From Sharpea azabuensis DSM 18934 (GTDB lineage Bacteria > Bacillota_I > Bacilli_A > Erysipelotrichales > Coprobacillaceae), in assembly GCF_000702165.1 (NCBI RefSeq), contig NZ_JNKU01000012.1:1-57702 (forward strand): a stretch of 57,702 bases of DNA. Direction: 5' to 3'. This document shows, one piece after another, positions 19,178-27,180 of the stretch; the stretch's first letter is position 1, and each line of letters opens with the position of its first letter. The notes below the pieces were generated by a model. That model was not told the origin of the DNA and ran no database searches. It was given only the letters and a program-made list of their open reading frames with translations. Position numbers and translations under genes: made by a program.

Positions 19178-19958
19178 TTAGAGAATGATTCCCATTTGTC
19201 ATTACACGCAGAGTGCTCTTATAGTACTCACCATCTTGATAGATAACCAAAGATGCATCTTTATTGTAAGCACCAATCCCATAATGGCCAATCTTGTCTT
19301 TCTTGTCTTCGAAGACATCTTTTTGTTTCAAGAGCTTATTTACTAATGCATCATAAGTTTGAACAGGAACAAACGTACTGATCTTTTCACGTTCATCTTT
19401 CAATGTCAGTTCATCAAAATGAGAAAGATGGCTCTTTGTGTATGAAGTTGTGATCTCATCATCTTGCTTACGGTCATAACTACGGTTGATGGTCAGAAAT
19501 TCGTTGTTGGATAAATGTGCTTTCTCAACTAGATTGATATGCACATCATAATCAGAGTAGATGACAAAGCTCGCCTGTGCATCAAATTGTGTTTGATACT
19601 GACTATTGAGGGCTGTTGTATAGTTGTTTATGGGCTCTAGAAATACATCAGCGTTGCTGACATTCTTTTTAAAGGATGCGATAGAATCAAAGCTATAGAG
19701 CTTCGTTCTTGTTTTGCTTTCTTCAACAGGCTTGATGGAAAATGTTGCGTCATTCCCTAGATCATCTTGTAAGATATTGACTGTTGAATAAATCGATGAG
19801 GCTATCGGCAATACAACAACTAAGAAGACTATCAGCAAGAGTGGAAAGAGCGGATATTGAAATGGTGTAATCTTGGCACTTTTTATGAGATCATAACCGC
19901 AATAGGGGCAAAAATGGTCTTCTTGACGCACGTCATGATGACAACGTGGACATTTCAT
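19170..19958 (-). CDS. Zinc-ribbon single-pass membrane protein, unknown
   Basis: A 262-residue protein with one zinc ribbon (CPRCHHDVRQEDHFCPYCG, residues 3-21), a membrane segment (FPLLLIVFLVVVLPIASSIY, about residues 38-57) and about 200 residues outside with no family I recognise. The plan matches the 13006-14244 protein, which has two ribbons and a longer outer part. It starts one base after the stop of the thioredoxin-like lipoprotein, so the two are probably made together and may act together at the outer face of the membrane (inference). Confidence 0.78.
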   Translation of the reverse strand: MKCPRCHHDVRQEDHFCPYCGYDLIKSAKITPFQYPLFPLLLIVFLVVVLPIASSIYSTVNILQDDLGNDATFSIKPVEESKTRTKLYSFDSIASFKKNVSNADVFLEPINNYTTALNSQYQTQFDAQASFVIYSDYDVHINLVEKAHLSNNEFLTINRSYDRKQDDEITTSYTKSHLSHFDELTLKDEREKISTFVPVQTYDALVNKLLKQKDVFEDKKDKIGHYGIGAYNKDASLVIYQDGEYYKSTLRVMTNGNHSLKR

Positions 19959-19959
19959 A

Positions 19960-20472
19960 TTATCCCTCCTTGTAATAATCTTTCATAAAGTCTCTGAACT
20001 CTTGTTCAAATTCTTTTCGCTTCTGAATTTGTTTAGCACGATCCTTGATTTCATAATACTCTTCATCAAGATATTTATACTGTTTGCCAACTTTGCCATT
20101 GGTAATGACTTCGAGTGTTGGTGTCCAGTTAAATTTCAGTTTCTTTTGAAGATTTTCATAAAAGGCGATATCCTTCTTTGAAGCATTCTCCTGCTTAGCT
20201 TTAGCACGATATGTCTTGGTGTTGATATAATAGACCCCTTCATTCTTGTGCTTATTTAAGTAATCTTTGAGTAATGGTTCAAATTGCTGACAATCACCAC
20301 AGTCTGGACGACCAATATAAAGAATAAATTGTTTATCTTCTTTCATCAGGCTCATGAGCTTATCATAGCTGACTTCTTCGATTCCTTTAACTTGTACACG
20401 GGTTGTTTTTGTTTCTGATGCACAGCCTGCTAGAAACAATGCTGATAGAATAATAAGAAAAATCTTTTTCAT
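19960..20472 (-). CDS. Thioredoxin-like lipoprotein
   Basis: A 170-residue protein with a lipoprotein signal peptide ending in the lipobox LAGC (cleavage before Cys 17). The thioredoxin-fold domain has the active-site motif RPDCGDCQQF, a CxxC of the type seen in bacteriocin-transport accessory proteins (PedC/BrcD group). It should sit on the outer face of the membrane and act on thiols or disulfides there. GGAGGGG precedes the ATG. It is the first gene of a two-gene unit with the zinc-ribbon membrane protein. Confidence 0.85.
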   Translation of the reverse strand: MKKIFLIILSALFLAGCASETKTTRVQVKGIEEVSYDKLMSLMKEDKQFILYIGRPDCGDCQQFEPLLKDYLNKHKNEGVYYINTKTYRAKAKQENASKKDIAFYENLQKKLKFNWTPTLEVITNGKVGKQYKYLDEEYYEIKDRAKQIQKRKEFEQEFRDFMKDYYKEG

Positions 20473-20526
20473 ATAACCCCTCCTTCATATGCCTCCTATT
20501 CTAACATATGTCGTTCTAAAGACAAA

Positions 20527-20553
20527 GAAAAAAGCCTAGGTATTCCTAGGCTT
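20527..20553 (-). terminator. Terminator after gpmI
   Basis: The stem AAGCCTAGG/CCTAGGCTT with an AATA loop is followed by a T run on the minus strand. Confidence 0.92.
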
Positions 20554-20559
20554 GAAATC

Positions 20560-22107
20560 TTACTGAAGACTTTCTGGATCATTTTCAATTAAGACATTAC
20601 CTGTCATTTCTTCTGGTACTGGCTGTCCTAATAATGTCAAGATAGTTGGTGCTAAGTCACCTAACTTACCGCCTTCTTTTAATGCGATATGTGAATTTGT
20701 CACAATTAATGGAACTGGGTTTGTTGTATGAGCTGTGAATGGGTTACCCTCTTCATCAAGTTCTCTTTCAGCATTACCATGGTCAGCAGTAATTAACATT
20801 GTACCGCCCATTTCTAATACCTTTTCATAAACTTCACCAACAACTTCATCAACTGTTTCAACAGCGCTAATAGCAGCAGGGATGATACCTGTATGACCAA
20901 CCATGTCACAGTTAGCGAAGTTCACAACAACAACATCAAATTCACCAGAATCTAATTCTTCGATTAATTTATCCTTAACAAGATATGCTGACATTTCTGG
21001 CTGTAAATCGTATGTAGCAACCTTTGGTGAAGCGATCAAGTCACGTTTAGCACCTTCGATTTCCTTATCAACACCACCATCAAAGAAGAATGTGACATGG
21101 GCATATTTTTCAGTTTCCGCAATTCTTAACTGCTTTAAGCCTCTTTCTGCTAAGTAATCACCTAATGTATTGCTTAAAATCTGTGGCTTGAAGGCAATAT
21201 GACCCTTAACGCTATCAGCATATTTCATCATTGATACAAAGTAAACATTAGATAACTTTGTAGCAGGTGTATAACCCTTATCTGCATAGAATTCTGGGTT
21301 AGTGATTAATGTAGCCATCTGGATAGCTCTGTCTGGACGGAAGTTAGCGAAGATGACTGCATCATCATTAGCGATTGTGCCTTCAACAGTGCTGTTATAG
21401 CCTGGTACTACGAATTCATCAAATACATCTTCCTTATAAGAATCTCTTACAAACTGAACTGGATCTGTGAATGATTTACCAGCATGGTCAACCATTGCAG
21501 TATAAGCAAGATCAACACGATCAAATCTCTTATCACGGTCCATTGCATAATATCTACCAGAGATAGAAGCGATAGAACCAACACCAATCTTCTTGATCTG
21601 TTCTTCTAATTCAGCAACGAAATCCTTACCTGAATCAGGAGCAACATCACGGCCATCAAGGAATGCATGAACATAAACATTTTCCACACCCTGAGCTTTT
21701 GCAAGTTTCAATAAAGCATAGATATGTTCATTTGATGAATGAACACCACCTGATGAAAGTAAGCCCATGATATGTAATTTACTATTATGCTTTTTCGCAT
21801 GGTCAATTGCTGCTAAGAATTCTTCATTCTTATTGAATTCTCCATCACTAACAGCCTTATTAATTAATGTTAGAGACTGATAAACAACTCTACCTGCACC
21901 AATGTTCATATGGCCAACTTCTGAGTTACCCATCTGTCCTTCTGGTAAACCAACAGCATTACCAGATGCCTGGATTGTAGTTGTTGGATACATTGCCATT
22001 AAGTCATCTAAATTTGGAGTGTTAGCAAGCTTTACAGCATTGCCATCAACACGATCAGTTAATCCATAACCGTCTAAGATACATAAAACGATAGGTCTTT
22101 TTTTCAT
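20560..22107 (-). CDS. gpmI: Phosphoglycerate mutase, 2,3-bisphosphoglycerate-independent
   Basis: Interconverts 3- and 2-phosphoglycerate in glycolysis; Mn2+-dependent, alkaline-phosphatase superfamily. It has the N-terminal metal motif CILDGYGL, the phosphoserine site in GQMGNSEVGHMNIGAGR (about residue 60) and the C-terminal metal motif ITADHGNAE. I choose ATG 22105-22107 (MKKRPIVL) with AAAGGAAG upstream, giving 515 residues, the usual length. A frame open to 22146 would add 13 unlikely residues. It is transcribed alone. Confidence 0.95.
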   Translation of the reverse strand: MKKRPIVLCILDGYGLTDRVDGNAVKLANTPNLDDLMAMYPTTTIQASGNAVGLPEGQMGNSEVGHMNIGAGRVVYQSLTLINKAVSDGEFNKNEEFLAAIDHAKKHNSKLHIMGLLSSGGVHSSNEHIYALLKLAKAQGVENVYVHAFLDGRDVAPDSGKDFVAELEEQIKKIGVGSIASISGRYYAMDRDKRFDRVDLAYTAMVDHAGKSFTDPVQFVRDSYKEDVFDEFVVPGYNSTVEGTIANDDAVIFANFRPDRAIQMATLITNPEFYADKGYTPATKLSNVYFVSMMKYADSVKGHIAFKPQILSNTLGDYLAERGLKQLRIAETEKYAHVTFFFDGGVDKEIEGAKRDLIASPKVATYDLQPEMSAYLVKDKLIEELDSGEFDVVVVNFANCDMVGHTGIIPAAISAVETVDEVVGEVYEKVLEMGGTMLITADHGNAERELDEEGNPFTAHTTNPVPLIVTNSHIALKEGGKLGDLAPTILTLLGQPVPEEMTGNVLIENDPESLQ

Positions 22108-22194
22108 AGTTATTTTCTTCCTTTCTAAACATTGAAATTTTAACATTATTGCCTTTTAAAAACAATATAGACGCAAAAAAAGAAATAAACCTAA

Positions 22195-22243
22195 CAAAAA
22201 AGGTATGCCTCTAGTACATATTTTGTTACTAGAGTTCATACCT
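22195..22243 (-). terminator. Long-stem terminator after the ftsE-ftsX-pgsA unit
   Basis: On the minus strand AGGTATG(A)ACTCTAGTA pairs with TACTAGAG(G)CATACCT, followed by six T residues. The 16-base-pair stem is longer than most in the window. Confidence 0.88.
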
Positions 22244-22251
22244 CAGTCTTC

Positions 22252-22641
22252 TTAATCAATAGATTGAAGAATTGATCGTCCAAAATCTAAAAGATTATTG
22301 AGATCAACATCTTCTCTTCCTCTTGCTGAATAGACGATGATTTCATCATCATAATACTCAAAGCGATTAGAATGAATGATGGAATTGATATCCATTCTAA
22401 TAGCATCAGAATAAGAAATAAAATGATTTTCCTGCATCTTTCTTAAAAGAATACAATATGTTGATAGTGCTAATTCTAAGGAAAGAATAGTCTTAATACG
22501 ATCTTTTCTTAAAATATGCATGGCTACAACCTTATTCTCATCGGATAAGCGTTCTAGATGATTTTCAATCATCTCAACATTCGTAATCGCATCCTCAAGC
22601 GCTTCAATATAGACATGTTCTTTTAAATCACGACTAGCCAT
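22252..22641 (-). CDS. Hypothetical protein, 129 residues
   Basis: I do not recognise a family. The protein is soluble, acidic and mostly helical by eye, with no membrane segment, signal or cysteine cluster (one Cys). The central part has the pattern HILRKDRIKTILSLELALST. I take the ATG at 22639-22641 over an upstream TTG, because GGAAAGG lies about 9 bases before it. The start lies inside the end of pgsA (8-base overlap), so it is co-translated with the phospholipid enzyme. Confidence 0.7.
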   Translation of the reverse strand: MASRDLKEHVYIEALEDAITNVEMIENHLERLSDENKVVAMHILRKDRIKTILSLELALSTYCILLRKMQENHFISYSDAIRMDINSIIHSNRFEYYDDEIIVYSARGREDVDLNNLLDFGRSILQSID

Positions 22642-23215
22642 TTCCAATTGCCTTTCCTTGTTTATAATAGTTAAAAAGCTCTAAGCCATAGCTCATACAA
22701 GCATAGGCCATCAGAATAGTCATCATGGCAATCATTATTGTGGAAACTATTGAGCCAGTTAAATCAAAGGCAGCGAGGAAAATCGTAAAGACAAAATAGA
22801 CAGCACTGGCAATTTTTCCTGGCATCTTGGCTTGTGGAATATGGCGTTGATATTGCGCATAGACATAATAGCCAAAAAACAAGAGCATCGCATCTTCAAT
22901 TGCCATAATTGCAATCACTATTCCCATTAAAGGATAATGATACATAAGAACAGCTGCTAATGTAAATTGATAGATTTTATCAGCAATCGGATCAAGTATC
23001 TTGCCTAAATCCGTGATCATATTAAAGCTGCGCGCTATCTTACCATCAAGAAAATCACTGATCGATGCAAAAGCAAGAATACAAGTAGAAATAAGATGGA
23101 ATGATGCAGTTTCGACATTTAAATAGACATGCACGAAGATAGGAATCAAAGCAAGTCTAATATAGCTTAAAATATTAGGAATACTGAAGATTTCTTTTTT
23201 CGAATAACGCATCAT
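22634..23215 (-). CDS. pgsA: CDP-alcohol phosphatidyltransferase, probably phosphatidylglycerophosphate synthase
   Basis: Integral membrane enzyme of about 193 residues. It carries the complete CDP-alcohol phosphotransferase signature D-G-x2-A-R-x8-G-x3-D-x3-D, here DGKIAR, DLGKILD and IAD, around residues 62-85. Several membrane segments follow. The N-terminus SIPNILSYIRLALIPIF is typical of PgsA, which transfers glycerol-3-phosphate to CDP-diacylglycerol. Start among GTG 23221, ATG 23215 and ATG 23212 is uncertain; AAGGGG favours the two ATGs. Confidence 0.9.
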   Translation of the reverse strand: MMRYSKKEIFSIPNILSYIRLALIPIFVHVYLNVETASFHLISTCILAFASISDFLDGKIARSFNMITDLGKILDPIADKIYQFTLAAVLMYHYPLMGIVIAIMAIEDAMLLFFGYYVYAQYQRHIPQAKMPGKIASAVYFVFTIFLAAFDLTGSIVSTIMIAMMTILMAYACMSYGLELFNYYKQGKAIGNG

Positions 23216-23227
23216 TCTCACCCCTTG

Positions 23228-24136
23228 CTATAATTTTAAGAACTTTCTTACTGAGAAGAAGGCACCAATCAAACCAACGCCTGCTCCAAGCAATAAGAGA
23301 ATTCCACTCAACTGGTAGACAAATGGGAATGGTGAAACAAAGGCAACAAGCCCAGCTCCCATCATTTGTGTTAATTGTTCATAGGCAAATGTATAGCCAT
23401 AACGTAATGCCACAATTGGAATGATTGCTCCAAATAATCCAATAAATGCCCCTTCAAGCATGAATGGAATACGGATATACCAGTTGGAAGCACCAACCAT
23501 TCTCATAATGGCAATTTCTGTTGATCTTGCTGTAATGGCCATCTTAATAGTATTGGCAATCATAAAGAGTACCACAATAACCAATGCAACAACGAAGATT
23601 GCCCCACCATTACGGATATTTTCAAGAATTTTTACAAGTTTGTTTGTTGAAGAGCCACCATATGTCACTTCGTTGACATATTGAATGTTCTCAATCTTTT
23701 TTGCAACCTTATCAAGAGTCTTGACGTCTTTTACTTCAACCGTATAAGCATCCCCAAGTGGGTTATCATTACGATAATTCTCAAATAACTTCTTGTTGTT
23801 TTTATCCTGAGAAGCAATCAGTTTATTTAATTCCTGATCTTTTGATGAGAATTTAACATCCTTCACACCCTTTAAGGCTTTTAGCTGTGGTTCAATCGCT
23901 TTGGACTGCTCAGCCGTTGCCGCACGGTCTACTTTGACATAGATTGTTAAGCTGTTTTCAATATTCACAGTAATCTTATTGACATTTAAGGCAATTGTCA
24001 TAACTACAGCAATCAAGAGTAGAGTAATTGTTACTGCAAAGATGGATGAGAATGACATGACGCCATTACGCCAGATTGAAACAAGCGCAGTTTTACAATG
24101 TTTAGGGAAGTTCTTAATCCCACGTACAATCATCAT
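23228..24136 (-). CDS. ftsX: Cell division protein FtsX
   Basis: A 302-residue permease-like partner of FtsE. It has an N-terminal cytoplasmic stretch, membrane segment 1 (SIFAVTITLLLIAVVMTIAL), an extracellular domain of about 120 residues, and three C-terminal segments starting at AIFVVALVIVVLFMIANTIK with the FtsX motif AIMRMVGASNWYIRIPFMLEG. FtsEX uses ATP hydrolysis to activate peptidoglycan hydrolases outside. The ATG overlaps the ftsE TGA (ATATGATG), with GGAGG 9 bases upstream. Confidence 0.95.
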   Translation of the reverse strand: MMIVRGIKNFPKHCKTALVSIWRNGVMSFSSIFAVTITLLLIAVVMTIALNVNKITVNIENSLTIYVKVDRAATAEQSKAIEPQLKALKGVKDVKFSSKDQELNKLIASQDKNNKKLFENYRNDNPLGDAYTVEVKDVKTLDKVAKKIENIQYVNEVTYGGSSTNKLVKILENIRNGGAIFVVALVIVVLFMIANTIKMAITARSTEIAIMRMVGASNWYIRIPFMLEGAFIGLFGAIIPIVALRYGYTFAYEQLTQMMGAGLVAFVSPFPFVYQLSGILLLLGAGVGLIGAFFSVRKFLKL

Positions 24137-24816
24137 ATGTTATAACCTCCTAAACTTGTATCAGTCTTAATACAACCATCTTCAATTCTAATTGTACGTT
24201 TCTTGTACTTTTGAACGATATCACGGTCATGGGTTACAACAAGCACTGTTGTTTTATTCACTTCATTAATTTTTTCAAGCAATTCAATAATTTCCTTTGA
24301 TGTATCAGGGTCAAGGTTACCTGTTGGTTCATCGGCAATAAGCACTTTTGGATTATTGACAATAGCTCTTGCAATGGCAACACGCTGCTGCTGCCCACCT
24401 GATAATTCATGTGGAAAAGCATTGGCCTTATCTTCTAGGCCGACAAGTTCCAAGACTCTTCTTACTTTCTTACGGATTTCTACTTTTGGTGTATCCGTAA
24501 CTTCTAAGGCAAAGGCAATATTTTCAAATACTGTCTTCTTAGGTAATAGACGATAGTTCTGGAAAACAACGCCAATCTTTCTTCTAAAATAAGGAACTTT
24601 CCAGTTCTTTATCTTTTTAACATCCTGTCCATCGACAAAGACTTTACCACTCGTGGCAACTTCTTCACGATAAAGCAATTTAATGAAAGTGGACTTACCA
24701 GCACCAGTAGGTCCAATGACGTAAACAAATTCTCCAGGAGCTATATCTAGGCTGACGTCATTTAATGCACGAACGCCAGTTTTGTAAACTTTCGTTACAT
24801 TTTCAAGTTTAATCAT
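24133..24816 (-). CDS. ftsE: Cell division ATP-binding protein FtsE
   Basis: ABC ATPase of 227 residues with Walker A GPTGAGKST (about residue 35), signature LSGGQQQRVAIARA and Walker B VLIADEPTGNLD. I choose ATG 24814-24816 (MIKLENVTKVY), the canonical FtsE start and length; the frame stays open to 24867, but the extra 17 residues are not protein-like. A possible promoter upstream on the minus strand is TGAACT, 17 bases, TATGAT (about 24863-24891). It heads ftsE-ftsX-pgsA-unknown. Confidence 0.95.
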   Translation of the reverse strand: MIKLENVTKVYKTGVRALNDVSLDIAPGEFVYVIGPTGAGKSTFIKLLYREEVATSGKVFVDGQDVKKIKNWKVPYFRRKIGVVFQNYRLLPKKTVFENIAFALEVTDTPKVEIRKKVRRVLELVGLEDKANAFPHELSGGQQQRVAIARAIVNNPKVLIADEPTGNLDPDTSKEIIELLEKINEVNKTTVLVVTHDRDIVQKYKKRTIRIEDGCIKTDTSLGGYNI

Positions 24817-24962
24817 TTCTTTCACACTCCCTAAAGCATTATAACACATTACAATAATATGTATCATATTTTTTAAATTTCACATAGTTCACCAAAATTC
24901 ACATTTCAACTTCTTTCCTTTTATCATTTATGTTATGATACCAAGTAAAGGAGTGTTTCACC

Positions 24963-25163
24963 ATGCGAAAATGTCCAATATGTCACAAAGAAATGCATGA
25001 AGATGCATATCTTATTAATAAGGCCAATTTTCTTAACGATTTATATATTGTTAGACGTGATGAGAATTTTGTAAAACATGAAGCTCCCGTTGAAGCAGCT
25101 TTTTGTCCTCATTGTGGTCACATCGAGCTCTTCTATAATCCTATTAAATACCATTTAAATTAG
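24963..25163 (+). CDS. Small zinc-ribbon protein, 66 residues
   Basis: The only plus-strand gene between 0.3 and 52.5 kb. It has two CxxC knuckles, CPICHK (residues 4-9) and CPHCGH (about 48-53), separated by a charged 38-residue stretch, which fits one zinc site with a long insertion. It has no membrane segment. AAAGGAG stands before the ATG, a TATGAT-like -10 lies at 24934-24939, and a good terminator follows. Function unknown. Confidence 0.78.
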   Translation: MRKCPICHKEMHEDAYLINKANFLNDLYIVRRDENFVKHEAPVEAAFCPHCGHIELFYNPIKYHLN

Positions 25164-25189
25164 ACAGGCAAGTATGCCTGTCTTTTTTT
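25163..25189 (+). terminator. Terminator after the 66-residue zinc-ribbon gene
   Basis: The stem GACAGGCA/TGCCTGTC is followed by T7 on the plus strand. It touches the end of the convergent YitT-family gene. Confidence 0.9.
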
Positions 25190-26066
25190 ATAAATCTATG
25201 CTTGGAAGCGTAAATCCTCTTCCTTTTACTGAATGGACCTCATTCGTAATGACAAAGGCATTCGGATCAATTTTCTGGATACGTTCTTGCAGTTTAGTCA
25301 CCTGTCTTCTCGAACATACAACCATGACAGCTTTGGTATCTTTTTTAAAATAGCCTGTTGTAATATTCAAATACGTTGCTCCACGATCAATCTCATTAAA
25401 GATCATATCGACAAGTTCTTCAGGCTTAGTGGATATAATTGTCACCTGAATATTGCTTTCACCAATCATCATCGCCTTGTCAATACAGTATCCTGAAATA
25501 ATCGCATTGATAATACCATAAAGAATCCCTTCCATATTCACAAAAGGAATCTGGGCTAGGAGAATAATGATATCAACGATATAAACAACTGTTCCAACGG
25601 GAATGCTTGTATATTTGTTGATGATTAAAGGTGGGATATCTAGACCACCAGTTGAATAACCAACACGGAAAACAATGCCCACACCAATACCTTGCAAAGC
25701 CCCGGCAAACATCGCAGCTAAGAGGCGATCATTGGTCAGATTGTTTAAAGAGGGTGTCTTGGCGACAAATTCCAAAAACAATGGGAAGGCAAAGGTGGAC
25801 ACAATGGTGCCCACGATAAAACGTTTGCCCAAGAAAATCAAGCCAAGAATTAAGGCAACAATATTAATCACTAAAACACTATAAGAAAGAGACACAGGAA
25901 TAAAATGTCCGATGACAATCGACATACCTGATGCCCCACCGACAATAATCTTAGCTGGAATCGCAAAACTCTGCACCCCGATTGCCAGAAGAAAATTACC
26001 AGTCAATACGATAATGGCATGCATGATTAATCGTAATATACGATTTTGTCTCAACTGATTATACAT
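25188..26066 (-). CDS. YitT family membrane protein
   Basis: A 292-residue protein with five or six membrane segments (YitT/DUF161; conserved GGASGMSIVIGHF, VGYSTGGLDIPPLII and GIINAIISGYCID) and a C-terminal soluble DUF2179 domain from about residue 205 (SRRQVTKLQERIQKIDPNAF). Transport has been suggested for the family, but no substrate is established. The start overlaps the prfB stop by 8 bases, so it is the last gene of secA-prfB-yitT. Confidence 0.9.
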   Translation of the reverse strand: MYNQLRQNRILRLIMHAIIVLTGNFLLAIGVQSFAIPAKIIVGGASGMSIVIGHFIPVSLSYSVLVINIVALILGLIFLGKRFIVGTIVSTFAFPLFLEFVAKTPSLNNLTNDRLLAAMFAGALQGIGVGIVFRVGYSTGGLDIPPLIINKYTSIPVGTVVYIVDIIILLAQIPFVNMEGILYGIINAIISGYCIDKAMMIGESNIQVTIISTKPEELVDMIFNEIDRGATYLNITTGYFKKDTKAVMVVCSRRQVTKLQERIQKIDPNAFVITNEVHSVKGRGFTLPSIDL

Positions 26067-27180
26067 TTTCTTCGCCTCTTTTTTTCACATATGCTTTTAA
26101 ATAGGCATAAATCATATCATCAAGATTGCCATCAAGGATCGCCTGAGGGTCATGGGATTCATAACCCGAGCGATTATCTTTGACGAGAGAATAGGGATGA
26201 AGGACATAGGAACGAATCTGTGAGCCCCATTCAATAGCCTTCTTTTCTCCCTGAATCTCAGATAACTCCTTGGCATGAGCTTCTTGCATCAAGAGATATA
26301 AACGACTCTTCAACATACGCATGGCTTCTTCCTTGTTTTGAAGCTGACTGCGCTGTGACTGACAAGTGACAACAGTATTGGTAGGAATATGGGTAATACG
26401 AACAGCAGAATCTGTTTTATTGATATGCTGTCCACCAGCACCACTGGCACGGTAAGTATCAATGCGTAAATCACCTGGATTAATATTCACTTCAATATCA
26501 TCATCAATCTCGGGCATTACATCAACAGAAGCAAAAGATGTATGACGTCTTTTAGAAGAATCGAATGGTGAAATACGTACAAGGCGATGAACACCCTTTT
26601 CACTCTTCAGGAGGCCATAGGCATTCTTGCCGCTAAAACGCAATGTCACACTTTTCACACCGGCTTCTTCACCAGCGAGATAATCAACAACTTCTATCTT
26701 CCAGCCCTTCTTTTCACCATAACGCATATACATACGCATCAGCATTTGAGCCCAATCCTGTGATTCTGTTCCACCAGCACCAGGATGTATATCCAATAAC
26801 GCATTATTATGATCATATTCTTCATCGAAAAGAAGTGTTTTTTCATACTCATCAAGACTTTTCTCAAAAGTCATATAGTCATTTTCAAGTGATTCTCTAA
26901 AATCCGCATCATCAGTATCCTTGACATAGTCATAAATCTCCTGAAGTTCATCAAAACTATTCTTTAATGCCTCATAGCCATCAACAATAGCTTTCATATC
27001 ATTCATTTTGCGATAGATTTTTGTAGCCCGTTTCTGATCATCCCAGAAATCCGGTGCTTCACTTTTGACTGTTAATCCTTCTATTTCTCTTTTTAATATT
27101 TCTATATTTGCAGAAACAAACAATTCATCCAATAAAGAGCGAGCTTTTTCAAGCCCGCTTCTGATTTCATATAATTCCAT
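26059..27180 (-). CDS. prfB: Peptide chain release factor 2
   Basis: Recognises UGA and UAA and releases the peptide. The 373-residue protein has the codon-recognition tripeptide SPF in RISPFDSSKRRHTSF (about residue 210) and the catalytic GGQ in GAGGQHINKTDSAVR (about residue 252). The N-terminus MELYEIRSGLEKARSLL reads straight into the family's second segment in one frame. There is no in-frame UGA and no CTTTGA slippery site, so the autoregulatory +1 frameshift found in most prfB genes is absent. Its ATG overlaps the secA TAA by one base. Confidence 0.95.
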   Translation of the reverse strand: MELYEIRSGLEKARSLLDELFVSANIEILKREIEGLTVKSEAPDFWDDQKRATKIYRKMNDMKAIVDGYEALKNSFDELQEIYDYVKDTDDADFRESLENDYMTFEKSLDEYEKTLLFDEEYDHNNALLDIHPGAGGTESQDWAQMLMRMYMRYGEKKGWKIEVVDYLAGEEAGVKSVTLRFSGKNAYGLLKSEKGVHRLVRISPFDSSKRRHTSFASVDVMPEIDDDIEVNINPGDLRIDTYRASGAGGQHINKTDSAVRITHIPTNTVVTCQSQRSQLQNKEEAMRMLKSRLYLLMQEAHAKELSEIQGEKKAIEWGSQIRSYVLHPYSLVKDNRSGYESHDPQAILDGNLDDMIYAYLKAYVKKRGEENV

